Source: Pseudomonas sp. 14P_8.1_Bac3 (GTDB lineage: Bacteria; Pseudomonadota; Gammaproteobacteria; Pseudomonadales; Pseudomonadaceae). Taken from it: DNA of 64,000 nt. Location of the stretch: the NCBI RefSeq assembly GCF_025466085.1, contig NZ_JANLOD010000074.1, forward strand, positions 124,001 through 188,000, written 5' to 3'. Every line of letters begins with the position of its first letter. Position 1 is the first letter of the stretch. The translations under genes and the position numbers were made by a program. The notes below the pieces were generated by a model. The model was not told the DNA's origin and made no database searches. It was given only the letters and a program-made list of their open reading frames with translations. Shown in pieces: positions 34,141 to 43,468 of the stretch.

Positions 34141-35778
34141 ATGGCGACGTGCGGCGAAGTATTGGTCAAGTTACTCGAGGATTACGGGGTCGAGCAGGTG
34201 TTCGGCATCCCCGGGGTTCATACCGTGGAGCTGTATCGCGGGCTGGCCCGTTCGAGCATCAACCACGTCACGCCGCGTCACGAACAGGGCGCCGGCTTCA
34301 TGGCCGACGGCTATGCACGCACCAGCGGCAAGCCAGGCGTGTGCTTCATCATCACCGGCCCGGGCATGACCAACATCACCACCGCCATGGGCCAGGCCTA
34401 CGCCGATTCGATCCCGATGCTGGTGATCTCCAGCGTGCAAACCCGCAACCAGTTGGGCGGCGGTCGCGGCAAGCTGCATGAGCTGCCGAACCAGAGCGCA
34501 CTGGTCGGCGGTGTGGCGGCGTTTTCCCACACGCTGATGTCGGCATCCGAACTGCCGGGTGTGCTGGCCCGCGCCTTTGCGCTGTTCCAGGCCGGTCGTC
34601 CGCGTCCGGTGCACATCGAGATTCCGCTGGACGTGCTGGTCGAAGAAGCCGATGACCTGCTCGCCAGCCTGCCGGTGCACATTGACCGCGCCGGTGCTTC
34701 GCCGAGCGCCATCGGCCGCATGACCGAGCTGCTCGCCGGCGCCAAACGCCCATTGATTCTGGCCGGTGGCGGTGCCATCGACGCCGCGGCCGAGTTGACT
34801 GAACTGGCCGAGCTGCTCGACGCGCCGGTCGCGCTGACCATCAACGCCAAGGGCATGCTCGAATCCAGTCACCCGCTGCTGATCGGCTCGACTCAAAGCC
34901 TGGTGGCGACCCGCGCCCTGGTGGCCGAAGCCGACGTGGTGCTGGCGATCGGCACCGAACTGGCCGAGACCGATTACGACGTGACCTTCGCCGGCGGTTT
35001 CGAGATTCCCGGCGTGCTGCTGCGGGTGGACATCGATCCGGACCAGACGGTGCGCAACTACCCGCCGAAAGTCGCCCTGGTGGCCGATTCGCGCAACGCC
35101 GCGCAAGCCTTGCTCGGCGAGTTGTCCCATCACGCTCTGGCCGAGCGCCGCAACGATTGGGGCCAGGTCCGCGCCGCCCGTCTGCGCGAAGACCTCGCCG
35201 CCACCTGGGACGCGCCGACGCTGGCCCAGACCCGTTTCCTCGAGACCGTCCTGCACGAATTGCCGGACGCCGTATTCGTCGGCGATTCCACCCAACCGGT
35301 GTACACCGGCAACCTGACCTTCAACCCGGAACGCCCGCGCCGCTGGTTCAACTCGTCCACCGGTTACGGCACGCTCGGTTACGCCCTGCCGGCGGCGATT
35401 GGCGCTTGGCTCGGCGGCAGCGTCGAGCACGGCGCACGTCCGCCGGTGGTGTGCCTGATCGGTGACGGCGGCCTGCAATTCACCTTGCCGGAACTGGCCA
35501 GCGCCGTGGAAGCGCGCACCCCGGTGATCGTGTTGCTGTGGAATAACCAGGGCTACGAAGAGATCAAGAAGTACATGGTCAACCGCGCCATCGAGCCGGT
35601 GGGCGTGGACATCTACACCCCGGACTTCATCGGTGTCGCCAAGGCCCTGGGCTGCGCGGCTGAAGCGGTCAACGGTGTCGATCAATTGCGCAGTGCACTG
35701 CGCGCCGCTTCCGATCGCCAGGGCCCGACCTTGATCGAAATCGACCAGACCCAGTGGATGAAGGCGGTGTCGAAATGA
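34141..35778 (+). CDS. aruI: ThDP-dependent 2-ketoarginine (5-guanidino-2-oxopentanoate) decarboxylase
   Basis: A 545-residue ThDP enzyme. The catalytic Glu is in TPRHEQGAGFMADGYAR (about residue 50), and the ThDP-binding GDG...NN motif is GDGGLQFTLPEL followed by LLWNNQGYEE. AruI of the arginine transaminase pathway converts 2-ketoarginine to 4-guanidinobutyraldehyde; the aldehyde dehydrogenase gene that follows (overlap ATGA at 35775) would oxidise that product. ATG 34141 is preceded by AGAAGGG. No transaminase gene (aruH) is in the cluster, so the keto acid may come from elsewhere or from import. The family is firm; the exact substrate is inferred. Confidence 0.82.
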   Translation: MATCGEVLVKLLEDYGVEQVFGIPGVHTVELYRGLARSSINHVTPRHEQGAGFMADGYARTSGKPGVCFIITGPGMTNITTAMGQAYADSIPMLVISSVQTRNQLGGGRGKLHELPNQSALVGGVAAFSHTLMSASELPGVLARAFALFQAGRPRPVHIEIPLDVLVEEADDLLASLPVHIDRAGASPSAIGRMTELLAGAKRPLILAGGGAIDAAAELTELAELLDAPVALTINAKGMLESSHPLLIGSTQSLVATRALVAEADVVLAIGTELAETDYDVTFAGGFEIPGVLLRVDIDPDQTVRNYPPKVALVADSRNAAQALLGELSHHALAERRNDWGQVRAARLREDLAATWDAPTLAQTRFLETVLHELPDAVFVGDSTQPVYTGNLTFNPERPRRWFNSSTGYGTLGYALPAAIGAWLGGSVEHGARPPVVCLIGDGGLQFTLPELASAVEARTPVIVLLWNNQGYEEIKKYMVNRAIEPVGVDIYTPDFIGVAKALGCAAEAVNGVDQLRSALRAASDRQGPTLIEIDQTQWMKAVSK

Positions 35779-37223
35779 CCTTTCCTACTACCCTCGAGGG
35801 TCTGTTCATCAATGGCCGGTGGTCGGCCGGCAGTGAACATCTGCGCGTGATCAACCCGGCCACCGAAGCGTTGCTGACCACCGTGAACGGTGGCGATGCG
35901 CACTCGGTTGATCAAGCCGTCAGTGCGGCGACAGAAGCGTTTAACGGCTGGTCGCAGACCACCGGCGCCGAGCGCGGCGCGATCCTGCGCAAAATCGCCG
36001 CAGGCGTGCAGGCCGGTCGCGAGCAGTTGATGCAGTTGCAGTCGAGCAACAACGGTAAGCCGCTGTTCGAAGCGGCCATCGACGTCGATGACGTGATCGC
36101 CACGTTCGAGTATTACGCCGGTCTGGCCGAAGCTCTCGACGCCCGGCAGGACGGCAACGTCGAACTGCCCACTGATGACTTCAGCGCCCGCGTGCGTCGC
36201 GAGCCCTGCGGTGTGGTCGGCCTGATCGTGCCGTGGAATTTCCCGATGGTCACCACCGCGTGGAAACTCGCCCCGGCCCTGGCCGCCGGTTGCTGCGTGG
36301 TGCTCAAGCCTTCGGAAGTGACGCCGTTGCCGGAGCTGGAACTGGCCGCGATCATCGCTGACGCCGGACTGCCGAAAGGCGTATTCAACGTGGTATGCGG
36401 GACGGGGCTTGCCGTCGGAGCGCCGCTCTCGGCGGACCCGCGCATCGCCAAGATTTCCTTCACCGGCAGCAATGCGGTGGGCGTGCAGGTGATGCAACGC
36501 GCCGCTGAAACCGTGAAGGGCGTGAGCCTGGAACTGGGTGGCAAATCCTCGCTGCTGGTGCTCAAGGACGCCGACCTCCAACTGGCGGTGGAAGTCGCCT
36601 GCGGCGGTGGTTTCTTCAACGCCGGGCAGATGTGTTCCGCCACCAGCCGTGTGCTGGTCGCCGATGAGTTGGCCGACGAATTCCTCCTGCGCCTGAAGGC
36701 GCGCGCCGAAGCCATTCGCGTGGCCGATCCGTTCGACCCCAACGTGGAAATGGGCGCGCTGGTCAATCAGGCGCAATACCAGCGCGTGCTCGGTCACATC
36801 GATCGCGGTTTGAGCGCCGGGGCCAAGCTGATTTGCGGCGGTAATCGTCCCGCAGACCTGCCGCGCGGTTATTTTTTGCAGCCGACGATTTTCACCGAAG
36901 TGCCCCTCGACAGTGCGTTGTGGCGTGAGGAGATTTTCGGCCCGGTGATCTGTGTGCGCAGTTTCGATTCCGAAGCCGAAGCGATTGCCCTGGCCAACGA
37001 CAGCCAGTTCGGCCTGGTGGCGAGCGTGGTGACGCGCGACGCTGCGGCCGCCGACCGGGTCGCCAACGCCTTGCAGGCGGGGCTGGTGTGGATCAACGCG
37101 CCGCAGGTGATCTTCCCGCAGACCGCGTGGGGTGGTTACAAGCAGAGCAGCATCGGCCGCGAATTGGGGCCGTGGGGCTTGCAGGCCTTTCAGGAAATCA
37201 AACACGTGATCCGCGCCGTCTGA
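35775..37223 (+). CDS. NAD(P)-dependent aldehyde dehydrogenase
   Basis: A 482-residue ALDH-superfamily enzyme. Visible: the Rossmann motif FTGSNAVG, the general base Glu in LELGGKS (about residue 255), the nucleophile Cys in NAGQMCSATSR (about 289) and the substrate-tunnel PWNFPM region. It starts inside the stop of the decarboxylase gene (ATGA), so expression is coupled. Probable reaction: 4-guanidinobutyraldehyde to 4-guanidinobutyrate. It resembles betaine- and gamma-aminobutyraldehyde dehydrogenases, so other aminoaldehydes are possible. Confidence 0.85.
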   Translation: MTFPTTLEGLFINGRWSAGSEHLRVINPATEALLTTVNGGDAHSVDQAVSAATEAFNGWSQTTGAERGAILRKIAAGVQAGREQLMQLQSSNNGKPLFEAAIDVDDVIATFEYYAGLAEALDARQDGNVELPTDDFSARVRREPCGVVGLIVPWNFPMVTTAWKLAPALAAGCCVVLKPSEVTPLPELELAAIIADAGLPKGVFNVVCGTGLAVGAPLSADPRIAKISFTGSNAVGVQVMQRAAETVKGVSLELGGKSSLLVLKDADLQLAVEVACGGGFFNAGQMCSATSRVLVADELADEFLLRLKARAEAIRVADPFDPNVEMGALVNQAQYQRVLGHIDRGLSAGAKLICGGNRPADLPRGYFLQPTIFTEVPLDSALWREEIFGPVICVRSFDSEAEAIALANDSQFGLVASVVTRDAAAADRVANALQAGLVWINAPQVIFPQTAWGGYKQSSIGRELGPWGLQAFQEIKHVIRAV

Positions 37224-37232
37224 CGGCCGCCT

Positions 37233-37338
37233 TTGTGAGAGCGAGCCTGCTCGCGATGGACGTCAACGATAACGCGGGGCACCTGAATGAGCGCGCCGCC
37301 CGTGCGTTTTTCGCGAGCAAGCTCGCTCCTGCAGAGGG
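37233..37338. repeat. REP pair (REPIN), left arm altered
   Basis: TTGTGAGAGCGAGCCTGCTC with an inverse arm GCGAGCAAGCTCGCTCCTGC. It begins 10 bp after the aldehyde dehydrogenase stop. The remaining 200 bp up to 37540 hold no other recognisable feature except the expected promoter of the ABC operon. Confidence 0.8.
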
Positions 37339-37540
37339 CATTGCATGCCTCATGGCGAGGCATGCGCCGATGTCATGGCTTCAATGAATTTTTATCGATA
37401 GTCAGGTGTTTTGCACGACCTCAGGATGAACTCACTGGTTCAGCCAAGCCCCCGAAAATACGAGGGCCAGCGCTGGTCCGGCCGCGCGGATGCAACAGTT
37501 TCGACCTGCCTTATACCTACAAAAACAAAGGGAGTCCGTA

Positions 37541-38644
37541 ATGGGCGAGCATGATCTGAACAGACGTCAATTCATCAAGACCGTAGGCGTAGCCTCGGTA
37601 GCCGCGGCGGCCATGAGCATGCCGTTCATCAAGGCCAGTGCCAGCGACACGCGCTTCCAGGGCAAGACCCTGCGCTTGCTGACCTGGTCCGACGACACCG
37701 GCCTGGCCGCGTTGCGCAACATCGCGGCGACCTTTGAAGACAAGTACGGTTGCAAGGTTATCGCTGACCGCACCGGCAGTACCTCGGAAATGGTCGCCAA
37801 ACTCAAGGCCGGCGGTGATCGTCCGCAATACGACATCATCACCCTGGCCGGCGTCGGCGCCGAAGGTCTGGCCGCCGCCAACCTGCTGGAAAAACCCGAC
37901 CTCAACCGCATTCCCAACCTGGTGGATGTGCCGGAGAAATACCGCACCGGCGCCAATGGCCACGGCATCGGTTATCTGCTCTGGTGCAACAGCCTGGTCT
38001 ACAGCACCCGTACCATCAAGGAAGCCCCGGACAGTTACGCCGCCCTGTGGGACGCCGAACTGTCGCCGAACATCTTCCTGCCGCCGCCGAACTGGACCGA
38101 GGCCATGGACCTGATCATCATCGCCGCCAAACTGGCCGGTGGTGACGAGCACAACATCGAACCCGGCTTCAAGAAACTCGCCGAGCTGAAGGATCGCGTG
38201 GTGACCCTGGGTGAAAACCCGAACCAGATCGCCGAACTGTTCCGCACCGGTTCGCTGGACATGGGTGGCCTGTATGCACCGGCGTTCTTCCCGAAACAAA
38301 TCCGCGATCCGGCATACGGCCTAGGCGCGACGTTCGGCATGAAAGAAGGCTTCTACACCGACCTGATGCTCTCGGTCATGCCGAAGAATCGTCCGGGCGA
38401 CACCGACCTGGCCTACGCCTTCATCAACCACTCCCTGGACCCGCTGGTGCAGGGCAAGATGGCCGAGGACATCTACAACGGTCCGGTCAACGCCAAGGCG
38501 ATCATCTCCGCCGAAGCGCGCAAGAGCCCGTACATCCTCACGCCGGAGCAGATTGCCGAGAAGGCGATCATGCACGACAACGCCTTCCTGGCCACCGTGC
38601 ATGACCAATGGATTCGTCGTTACACGGAAATCTTTTCTTCCTGA
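37541..38644 (+). CDS. ABC transporter substrate-binding protein (polyamine/PotD type)
   Basis: A 367-residue periplasmic binding protein. The N-terminus has a Tat-like signal (LNRRQFIKTVGVASVAAAAMS; Arg-Arg then F-I-K), unusual for this class but common in pseudomonad PotD-like proteins. The mature part begins KTLRLLTWSDDTG, similar to the RLYNWSDY opening of PotD/PotF. ATG 37541 has AAAGGGAG upstream. It belongs with the permease and ATPase genes that follow, probably for a cationic nitrogen compound linked to the decarboxylase pathway. Confidence 0.85.
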   Translation: MGEHDLNRRQFIKTVGVASVAAAAMSMPFIKASASDTRFQGKTLRLLTWSDDTGLAALRNIAATFEDKYGCKVIADRTGSTSEMVAKLKAGGDRPQYDIITLAGVGAEGLAAANLLEKPDLNRIPNLVDVPEKYRTGANGHGIGYLLWCNSLVYSTRTIKEAPDSYAALWDAELSPNIFLPPPNWTEAMDLIIIAAKLAGGDEHNIEPGFKKLAELKDRVVTLGENPNQIAELFRTGSLDMGGLYAPAFFPKQIRDPAYGLGATFGMKEGFYTDLMLSVMPKNRPGDTDLAYAFINHSLDPLVQGKMAEDIYNGPVNAKAIISAEARKSPYILTPEQIAEKAIMHDNAFLATVHDQWIRRYTEIFSS

Positions 38645-38682
38645 TCGAGTGGCGAACATAGACGCTTCAACCGACGAAGATT

Positions 38683-38780
38683 CCCTGTGGGAGCGAGCCT
38701 GCTCGCGAATGCTGACAGTCATTCAACATTGAAGCTGACTGATACACCGCTTTCGCGAGCAGGCTCGCTCCCACAAGGGG
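38683..38780. repeat. REP pair (REPIN) inside the ABC operon
   Basis: CCCTGTGGGAGCGAGCCTGC and its inverse CAGGCTCGCTCCCACAAGGGG (read in two parts), between the binding-protein and first permease genes. Such a hairpin could trim mRNA so that the binding protein is made in excess. Confidence 0.85.
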
Positions 38781-38838
38781 CCAATGAGTTTTCGAGTCTG
38801 CTGTACGCCAGCTGCTTTCCATTGACGAGACCCTTGCT

Positions 38839-39747
38839 ATGGAACACCAACCTCTGACCCATCCGGTAAGTGCCGCTCCGACGCGCGCCCGTCGGGGTGT
38901 TTCGCCGACGACCCGCGCCTGGTTTTTCCTTTCGCCGTCGATGCTGTTTCTGGGCGTGCTGATTGCCGCCAGCCTGCTGGTGCTGCGCATGAGCGTAGGC
39001 ACCAAAGGCGCGGAGTGGACCGGGTTCAGCCTGGCCAGCTATGCCCAATTGCTGGAACCGTATTACCTCAAATCCTTGCTGCTGACCCTGCGCCTGGCAC
39101 TGATCAGCGCAGTGATCGCCGTGGTCCTGGCGATCCCGGTGGCGTACACCATGTCGCGCCTGACCTCGCCGTTCGTGCGACGGATTTTCCTTGCCGCCGT
39201 GTTGCTGCCATTGCTGGTCAACCTGCTGCTGCAAAGCTACGGCTGGCTGGTGATCCTCGGCCCGGGCGGCATGCTCAACCAGGCCTTGATGGGCCTCGGT
39301 CTGATAAAGCGTCCGATCATGCTCCTGTACAACCAGAACGGCGTGTTGATGGGCCTGGTGCAAACCGCTTTCCCGCTGGCCGTGCTGCCGATTGCCAGCG
39401 CGATGCGCGGCGTCGCACGCACCTATGAAGAGGCGGCCGCGACCCTGGGCGCCAGTCGCTTGCAGGTGTTCCGCCAGGTGGTGTTACCCATGAGTTTGCC
39501 GGGGATCATCACCGGCGCGACGCTGGTGTTCGCCTACAACGCCAGCAGCTTCGTGGTGCCATTGCTGCTCGGCGGTCGTCGCGTGCCAATGCTGGCGGTG
39601 ATGGTGCATGACCAGATCGCCCCATTGATGAACTGGCCTGCCGCGTCCGCCGCCGGTGTGGTGCTGATCGTCACCACGCTGGCGATCATGACCTTGTCCG
39701 AATACATCACCGGCCGTCGTCGGCGCATGCTGGAGGCTTCGCAATGA
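38839..39747 (+). CDS. ABC transporter permease (PotB/PotH type)
   Basis: A 302-residue inner-membrane permease with six hydrophobic segments. The cytoplasmic EAA loop, which contacts the ATPase, reads YEEAAATLGASRLQVFRQV (about residues 196-214). The Pro/Arg-rich N-terminus lies in the cytoplasm. Its last codon overlaps the next permease start (ATGA at 39744). Confidence 0.88.
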   Translation: MEHQPLTHPVSAAPTRARRGVSPTTRAWFFLSPSMLFLGVLIAASLLVLRMSVGTKGAEWTGFSLASYAQLLEPYYLKSLLLTLRLALISAVIAVVLAIPVAYTMSRLTSPFVRRIFLAAVLLPLLVNLLLQSYGWLVILGPGGMLNQALMGLGLIKRPIMLLYNQNGVLMGLVQTAFPLAVLPIASAMRGVARTYEEAAATLGASRLQVFRQVVLPMSLPGIITGATLVFAYNASSFVVPLLLGGRRVPMLAVMVHDQIAPLMNWPAASAAGVVLIVTTLAIMTLSEYITGRRRRMLEASQ

Positions 39748-40592
39748 GCTCTGTGATCAAGAAGCGTCACTCGCTGTTGCCCGGCGATACCGGCAAGTTC
39801 GCCGGCATCCTTTCGGGCTTCATCCTGCTGCTGGCGGTGCTGCCGATCCTGACCATGATCGTCATGTCGTTCAGCGGTTCGTCGAACCTCGATTTCCCGC
39901 CGAGCAGCTACAGCCTGCAATGGTACAAGGCTGCCTGGCACACGTTCGTCTCGCCGGACGCCAGCGACGTGCTGAGCCTCGGCAAAGCCATGACCACCAG
40001 CCTGATGGTCGCGTGCCTGACCATGGTGTTCGCCACGATCATCGCGGTGCCGGCGGCCTACGCCCTGACCCGTTGCGAATTCCGCGGCAAGGCCGTGGCG
40101 CTGCAACTGATGTCGCTGCCGCTGGTGTTTCCGATGGTGGTGCTGGGCCTGGCGTTGCTGCTGGTGTTCGACAGCCTGCCGTTCCAGATGACCACCTCGC
40201 GGCTGGTAATCGCCCACGTGATCCTGGCGCTGCCGTTCGTGGTGAAGAACTGCACCGCGGCGATGCTCTCCATCGGCAGCGAAGTCGAGGAGGCCGCGCA
40301 AATGCTCGGCGCTTCACCGCTGCGGGCGATTATCGATGTGGTGGTGCCGTTGATGAAATCGGGGATTCTCGCGGGCATGTTGCTGGCGTTCATCGTCTCG
40401 TTCAACGAGTTCACCGTGACCTATTTCCTCTACACCATCGACGTGATGACCGTGCCGATCTGGATGTACAGCCGCACCGTGTCGTCGCTCGACCCCACTG
40501 TATTTTCGTTTGCCGTGCTGATTGTGCTGATCGACTTCGTCCTCATCTGGGCGCTGGAGAAGCTGGTCGGTGAAGGTGGCGTTTCGTTCTGA
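39744..40592 (+). CDS. ABC transporter permease (PotC/PotI type)
   Basis: A 282-residue permease with six predicted helices and EAA loop EVEEAAQMLGASPLRAIIDV. It forms a heterodimer with the preceding permease in the usual spermidine/putrescine-type layout. Translation is coupled to that gene through the ATGA overlap. The ATPase gene follows after 16 bp. Confidence 0.88.
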   Translation: MSSVIKKRHSLLPGDTGKFAGILSGFILLLAVLPILTMIVMSFSGSSNLDFPPSSYSLQWYKAAWHTFVSPDASDVLSLGKAMTTSLMVACLTMVFATIIAVPAAYALTRCEFRGKAVALQLMSLPLVFPMVVLGLALLLVFDSLPFQMTTSRLVIAHVILALPFVVKNCTAAMLSIGSEVEEAAQMLGASPLRAIIDVVVPLMKSGILAGMLLAFIVSFNEFTVTYFLYTIDVMTVPIWMYSRTVSSLDPTVFSFAVLIVLIDFVLIWALEKLVGEGGVSF

Positions 40593-40608
40593 TTTCTTGA
40601 GGTGATTT

Positions 40609-41664
40609 ATGTCTGGTCTGATTCTGGAAAACGTCGAGAAACATTACGGCTCGGCCTGCGCGGTAAAGGATGTGAACCTGCATTTGCCGGAAGGCAAACT
40701 GGTGTGTTTTCTCGGCCCGTCGGGTTGCGGCAAGACCACGCTGCTGCGGATGATCGCCGGGCTCGAAACCCTGACCGGCGGCGAGATTCGCCTGGACGGT
40801 GAAGACATCGGCCACACGCCGGCGCATCAGCGTAACTTCGGCATGGTCTTTCAGTCCCTGGCGTTGTTTCCGCACATGACCGTGGGGGAGAACATCGCCT
40901 ATCCGCTGAAACTGCGCGGGGTCAGCAAGGCCGACCAGCAGGCGCGGGTGGTAGAGTTGCTGGAACTGATTCAGCTGCGCGAGATGATCGATCGCCCGGT
41001 GGCCAAGCTGTCCGGCGGTCAACGCCAGCGCGTGGCGATTGCCCGTGCGATCGCCAACCACCCGAAAATCCTCTTGCTCGACGAACCGCTGTCGGCGCTG
41101 GACGCCAAGCTGCGTGAGTCGATGCAGGTGGAAATCCGTCAGCTGCAACAGCGCCTGAACATCACCACCATCATGGTCACCCACGATCAGCGCGAGGCGA
41201 TGACCATGGCCGATATCGTCGTGGTGCTGGGGCAGAACCGGGTGCAGCAGGTGGGCACGCCGATCGAGATCTACCGGCACCCGGCCAACGAGTTCGTCGC
41301 GGACTTTATCGGTTCGGGCAACATCTTCCCGGCGACCGCGTTGGGTAACGGCAAGGTCAGCCTGCCCGGTGGTGATGCGCTGCAAGTGCCGATCTGCACG
41401 AGCATCGCGGCGGGGGAGAAGGTCAAGATGTTGATTCGTCCCGAAGACCTGCAACTGTCGCAGCCGCAGGCAACGGCGGGGAACCGCTTGTTGGGCAAGG
41501 TGACGTTCGTGCGCGATATCGGCGCGACGATCGAGACCACCGTGGAGTGTTCGGGCGTGTCGTTTACCGCGCTGAGCACGCCGTGTCAGGGGTTTGGGTT
41601 GAGCATTGGCAATCCGGTGTCGGTGACACTGCCGGCTGAGGCATGTCGGGTGCTTGGCGCCTGA
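40609..41664 (+). CDS. ABC transporter ATPase (PotA type)
   Basis: A 351-residue ATP-binding subunit. Walker A is GPSGCGKTT (residues 36-44), the signature LSGGQRQR, Walker B ILLLDEPLSALD, the H-loop in VTHDQREA. A C-terminal TOBE-type region (about residues 270-350) is present as in PotA/FbpC. The SD TGAGGTGA is 6 bp before ATG 40609. Last gene of the ABC operon. Confidence 0.92.
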   Translation: MSGLILENVEKHYGSACAVKDVNLHLPEGKLVCFLGPSGCGKTTLLRMIAGLETLTGGEIRLDGEDIGHTPAHQRNFGMVFQSLALFPHMTVGENIAYPLKLRGVSKADQQARVVELLELIQLREMIDRPVAKLSGGQRQRVAIARAIANHPKILLLDEPLSALDAKLRESMQVEIRQLQQRLNITTIMVTHDQREAMTMADIVVVLGQNRVQQVGTPIEIYRHPANEFVADFIGSGNIFPATALGNGKVSLPGGDALQVPICTSIAAGEKVKMLIRPEDLQLSQPQATAGNRLLGKVTFVRDIGATIETTVECSGVSFTALSTPCQGFGLSIGNPVSVTLPAEACRVLGA

Positions 41665-41678
41665 TCCAGCGTTTTTAT

Positions 41679-41788
41679 GCTGACCTCATCGCTGGCAGGC
41701 CAGCTCCCACAAGGTTCTGCGGTAGTCACCCCATTTTGTGATCACCGATAATCCCTGTGGGAGCTGGCCTGCCAGCGATGAGGCCAGC
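41679..41788. repeat. REP pair (REPIN), CTGGCCTGCCAGCGATG class
   Basis: Inverted arms GCTGACCTCATCGCTGGC / TGCCAGCGATGAGGCCAGC with GAGCTGGCC cores. A different class from most pairs in the window; it lies between convergent genes (ABC ATPase and AraC regulator). Confidence 0.85.
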
Positions 41789-41809
41789 AGCCAAACAACA
41801 AATCCCGAA

Positions 41810-42739
41810 TCAGACCGACAACCGCAACCGCGCCAAATCCCGGAGCGGCGGTGCGCCGAACAGCCGGCTGTATTCGCGGCTGAACTGCGACGGGCTTTCA
41901 TAGCCGACGCGATACCCTGCCGCCGAGGCTTCCAGCCCTTCGGCCAGCATCAAGCGCCGCGCTTCCTGCAAGCGCAGCTGCTTCTGATACTGCAGCGGAC
42001 TCATCGCCGTCATCGCCTTGAAGCGGTGATGCAGGGTCGACACGCTCAGGTTCACTTCCTTCGCCAGGTCATCGATGCGCAGCGGTTGCTCATAATTGCC
42101 GTTGAGCCATTTGATCGCCTGGCTGATGCGGTGGCTCTGGCTGTTGGCGATGGCGATTTCGTACAGCCGATGGCCCTGCTGGCTGCGCAGCAAGCGATAG
42201 AGAATCTCCCGGCGGATCAGCGGCGCGAGCATGGCGATGTCTTTCGGCGTGTCCAGCAAACGGGCCAGGCGCAACACCGCGTCGAGCATCGCCGTGTCGA
42301 TCCGTTCGACATACAAACCGCGACCGGTAGGGCGGGTCGGTACGCCCAGCGGGCCGGCGTCGGCGATCAGCGCAGTGATTTCCGCCGGGTCGATGTCCAG
42401 GCGCACCGCGAGGATCGGTTCCTCCGACGTGACGTTCACCACCCGTCCACTCAAGGGCATCGAGACCGAAACCACCAGGTAATTCAGCGGGTCGTAATTG
42501 AAGGTTTCATCCGCCAGCCGCACCTCTTTGCGCCCCTGGGCCATGATGCACAACGCCGGTTGCGCCAGCACCGGGGCGAAGTCGTGAGACTGGCTGTGCC
42601 TGGACATGAACAGCGAGCCGACGGCCGTCGCATAATTGCCATCTTCCAGGGTGTTGCGACGGATGATGGCCGCCAGTTCGGCGCGCTGCTTCTCCATATC
42701 GGCGTCCAGCGGGGCGTGAAAGTGATCGAGCGACGACAT
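41810..42739 (-). CDS. AraC-family regulator with AraC_N (YqhC-like) domain
   Basis: A 309-residue protein. The N-terminal domain (FAPVLAQPALCIMAQGRKEVRLADETFNYD in parts; LSGRVVNVTSEEPILAVRLDID) is of the AraC_N type. The C-terminal pair of HTHs contains LRIDDLAKEVNLSVSTLHHRFKAMTAMSPLQYQ and AAGYRVGYESPSQFSREYSRLFG. ATG 42739 with GAGG about 9 bp upstream is preferred to 42748. Such regulators commonly control a neighbouring oxidoreductase gene; the divergent neighbour here is the ABM monooxygenase. Confidence 0.87.
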   Translation of the reverse strand: MSSLDHFHAPLDADMEKQRAELAAIIRRNTLEDGNYATAVGSLFMSRHSQSHDFAPVLAQPALCIMAQGRKEVRLADETFNYDPLNYLVVSVSMPLSGRVVNVTSEEPILAVRLDIDPAEITALIADAGPLGVPTRPTGRGLYVERIDTAMLDAVLRLARLLDTPKDIAMLAPLIRREILYRLLRSQQGHRLYEIAIANSQSHRISQAIKWLNGNYEQPLRIDDLAKEVNLSVSTLHHRFKAMTAMSPLQYQKQLRLQEARRLMLAEGLEASAAGYRVGYESPSQFSREYSRLFGAPPLRDLARLRLSV

Positions 42740-43073
42740 ACAGGGCATCCTCGGTGAAACGGTAAGAATGGGCTGAGCTTAAATTTGTGCAAGGCACAAC
42801 GGTAGACACATCCTGCGAAAAGCTTGCCTGATTCTGCACGGGGTTGCAGCGGTGGCGGGTCAGGGCCGTTTGGCGCGGGGAAAACTTGCTCGAACCTCGT
42901 GTTTCAGCGGCGTGACAGGTTTCACATGTTGTTACAGGTGCTGGAGACAGCTTCGCAGGATCGTGCAACAAGGCGGCAGGAATCGACTAACGGCGCGGCG
43001 CGCGGGCGCTTAACCTTTGATCCTGTCGCAGCCCGTCCCACGGCTGCCACTCGAGTACCTGGGAGGGTTGAAC
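42740..43073. promoter_or_regulatory. 334-bp divergent gap with a perfect dyad at 42785-42799
   Basis: TTGTGC-AAG-GCACAA is a perfect inverted repeat 46 bp before the araC start, a candidate autoregulatory operator. The remainder must contain promoters for the AraC gene and the ABM gene. I see no further gene. Confidence 0.45.
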
Positions 43074-43427
43074 ATGTCTACGCAAATCCCCGTCAGTCAT
43101 ATGGCCTTTGTCCGCGCTCGCGTCGGGCGTTCGGCGGAACTCGGTGCGCGTCTCAGCGCCTTGATCGAACCCTCGCGCACCGCGCCTGGCTGCCTGAGTT
43201 TTTCCCTGCAGCATTCGCAATGCGATCCGGAGTTGTGGCTGGTGTCCGGTTTCTGGACCCATCAGCAAGCCATGACCGCCTATTTCAGTACGCCGGCCAT
43301 GGAGATTTTTGCCGAGCTGGTGCAGGAGCTGGTGGTCAACAGCCTGGATTTTCATACCTTCAAAGAGGTGTCCGCCGTCCAGGCTTTGGGCCAGTCCCAG
43401 TCCTGGGTACACAAAATGGCAGGTTGA
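43074..43427 (+). CDS. ABM-domain (antibiotic biosynthesis monooxygenase-like) protein
   Basis: A 117-residue protein with the ferredoxin-like ABM fold: HMAFVRARVGRSAELGARL, then PGCLSFSLQHSQ and WLVSGFWTHQQAMTAYF. Relatives include YgiN-type quinol monooxygenases and haem-degrading enzymes. ATG 43074 has the strong SD GGGAGGG; the upstream in-frame start at 43017 lacks one. It is 41 bp from the next small gene. Confidence 0.78.
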   Translation: MSTQIPVSHMAFVRARVGRSAELGARLSALIEPSRTAPGCLSFSLQHSQCDPELWLVSGFWTHQQAMTAYFSTPAMEIFAELVQELVVNSLDFHTFKEVSAVQALGQSQSWVHKMAG

Positions 43428-43468
43428 GGGTTTAATGGCTGCACTTACCATCAGCCAGGATCCGCGAC

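Noticed and set aside
34171..37205. Two long minus-strand open frames (504 and 507 codons)
   Set aside because: Antisense to the decarboxylase and aldehyde dehydrogenase genes, both with intact catalytic motifs.
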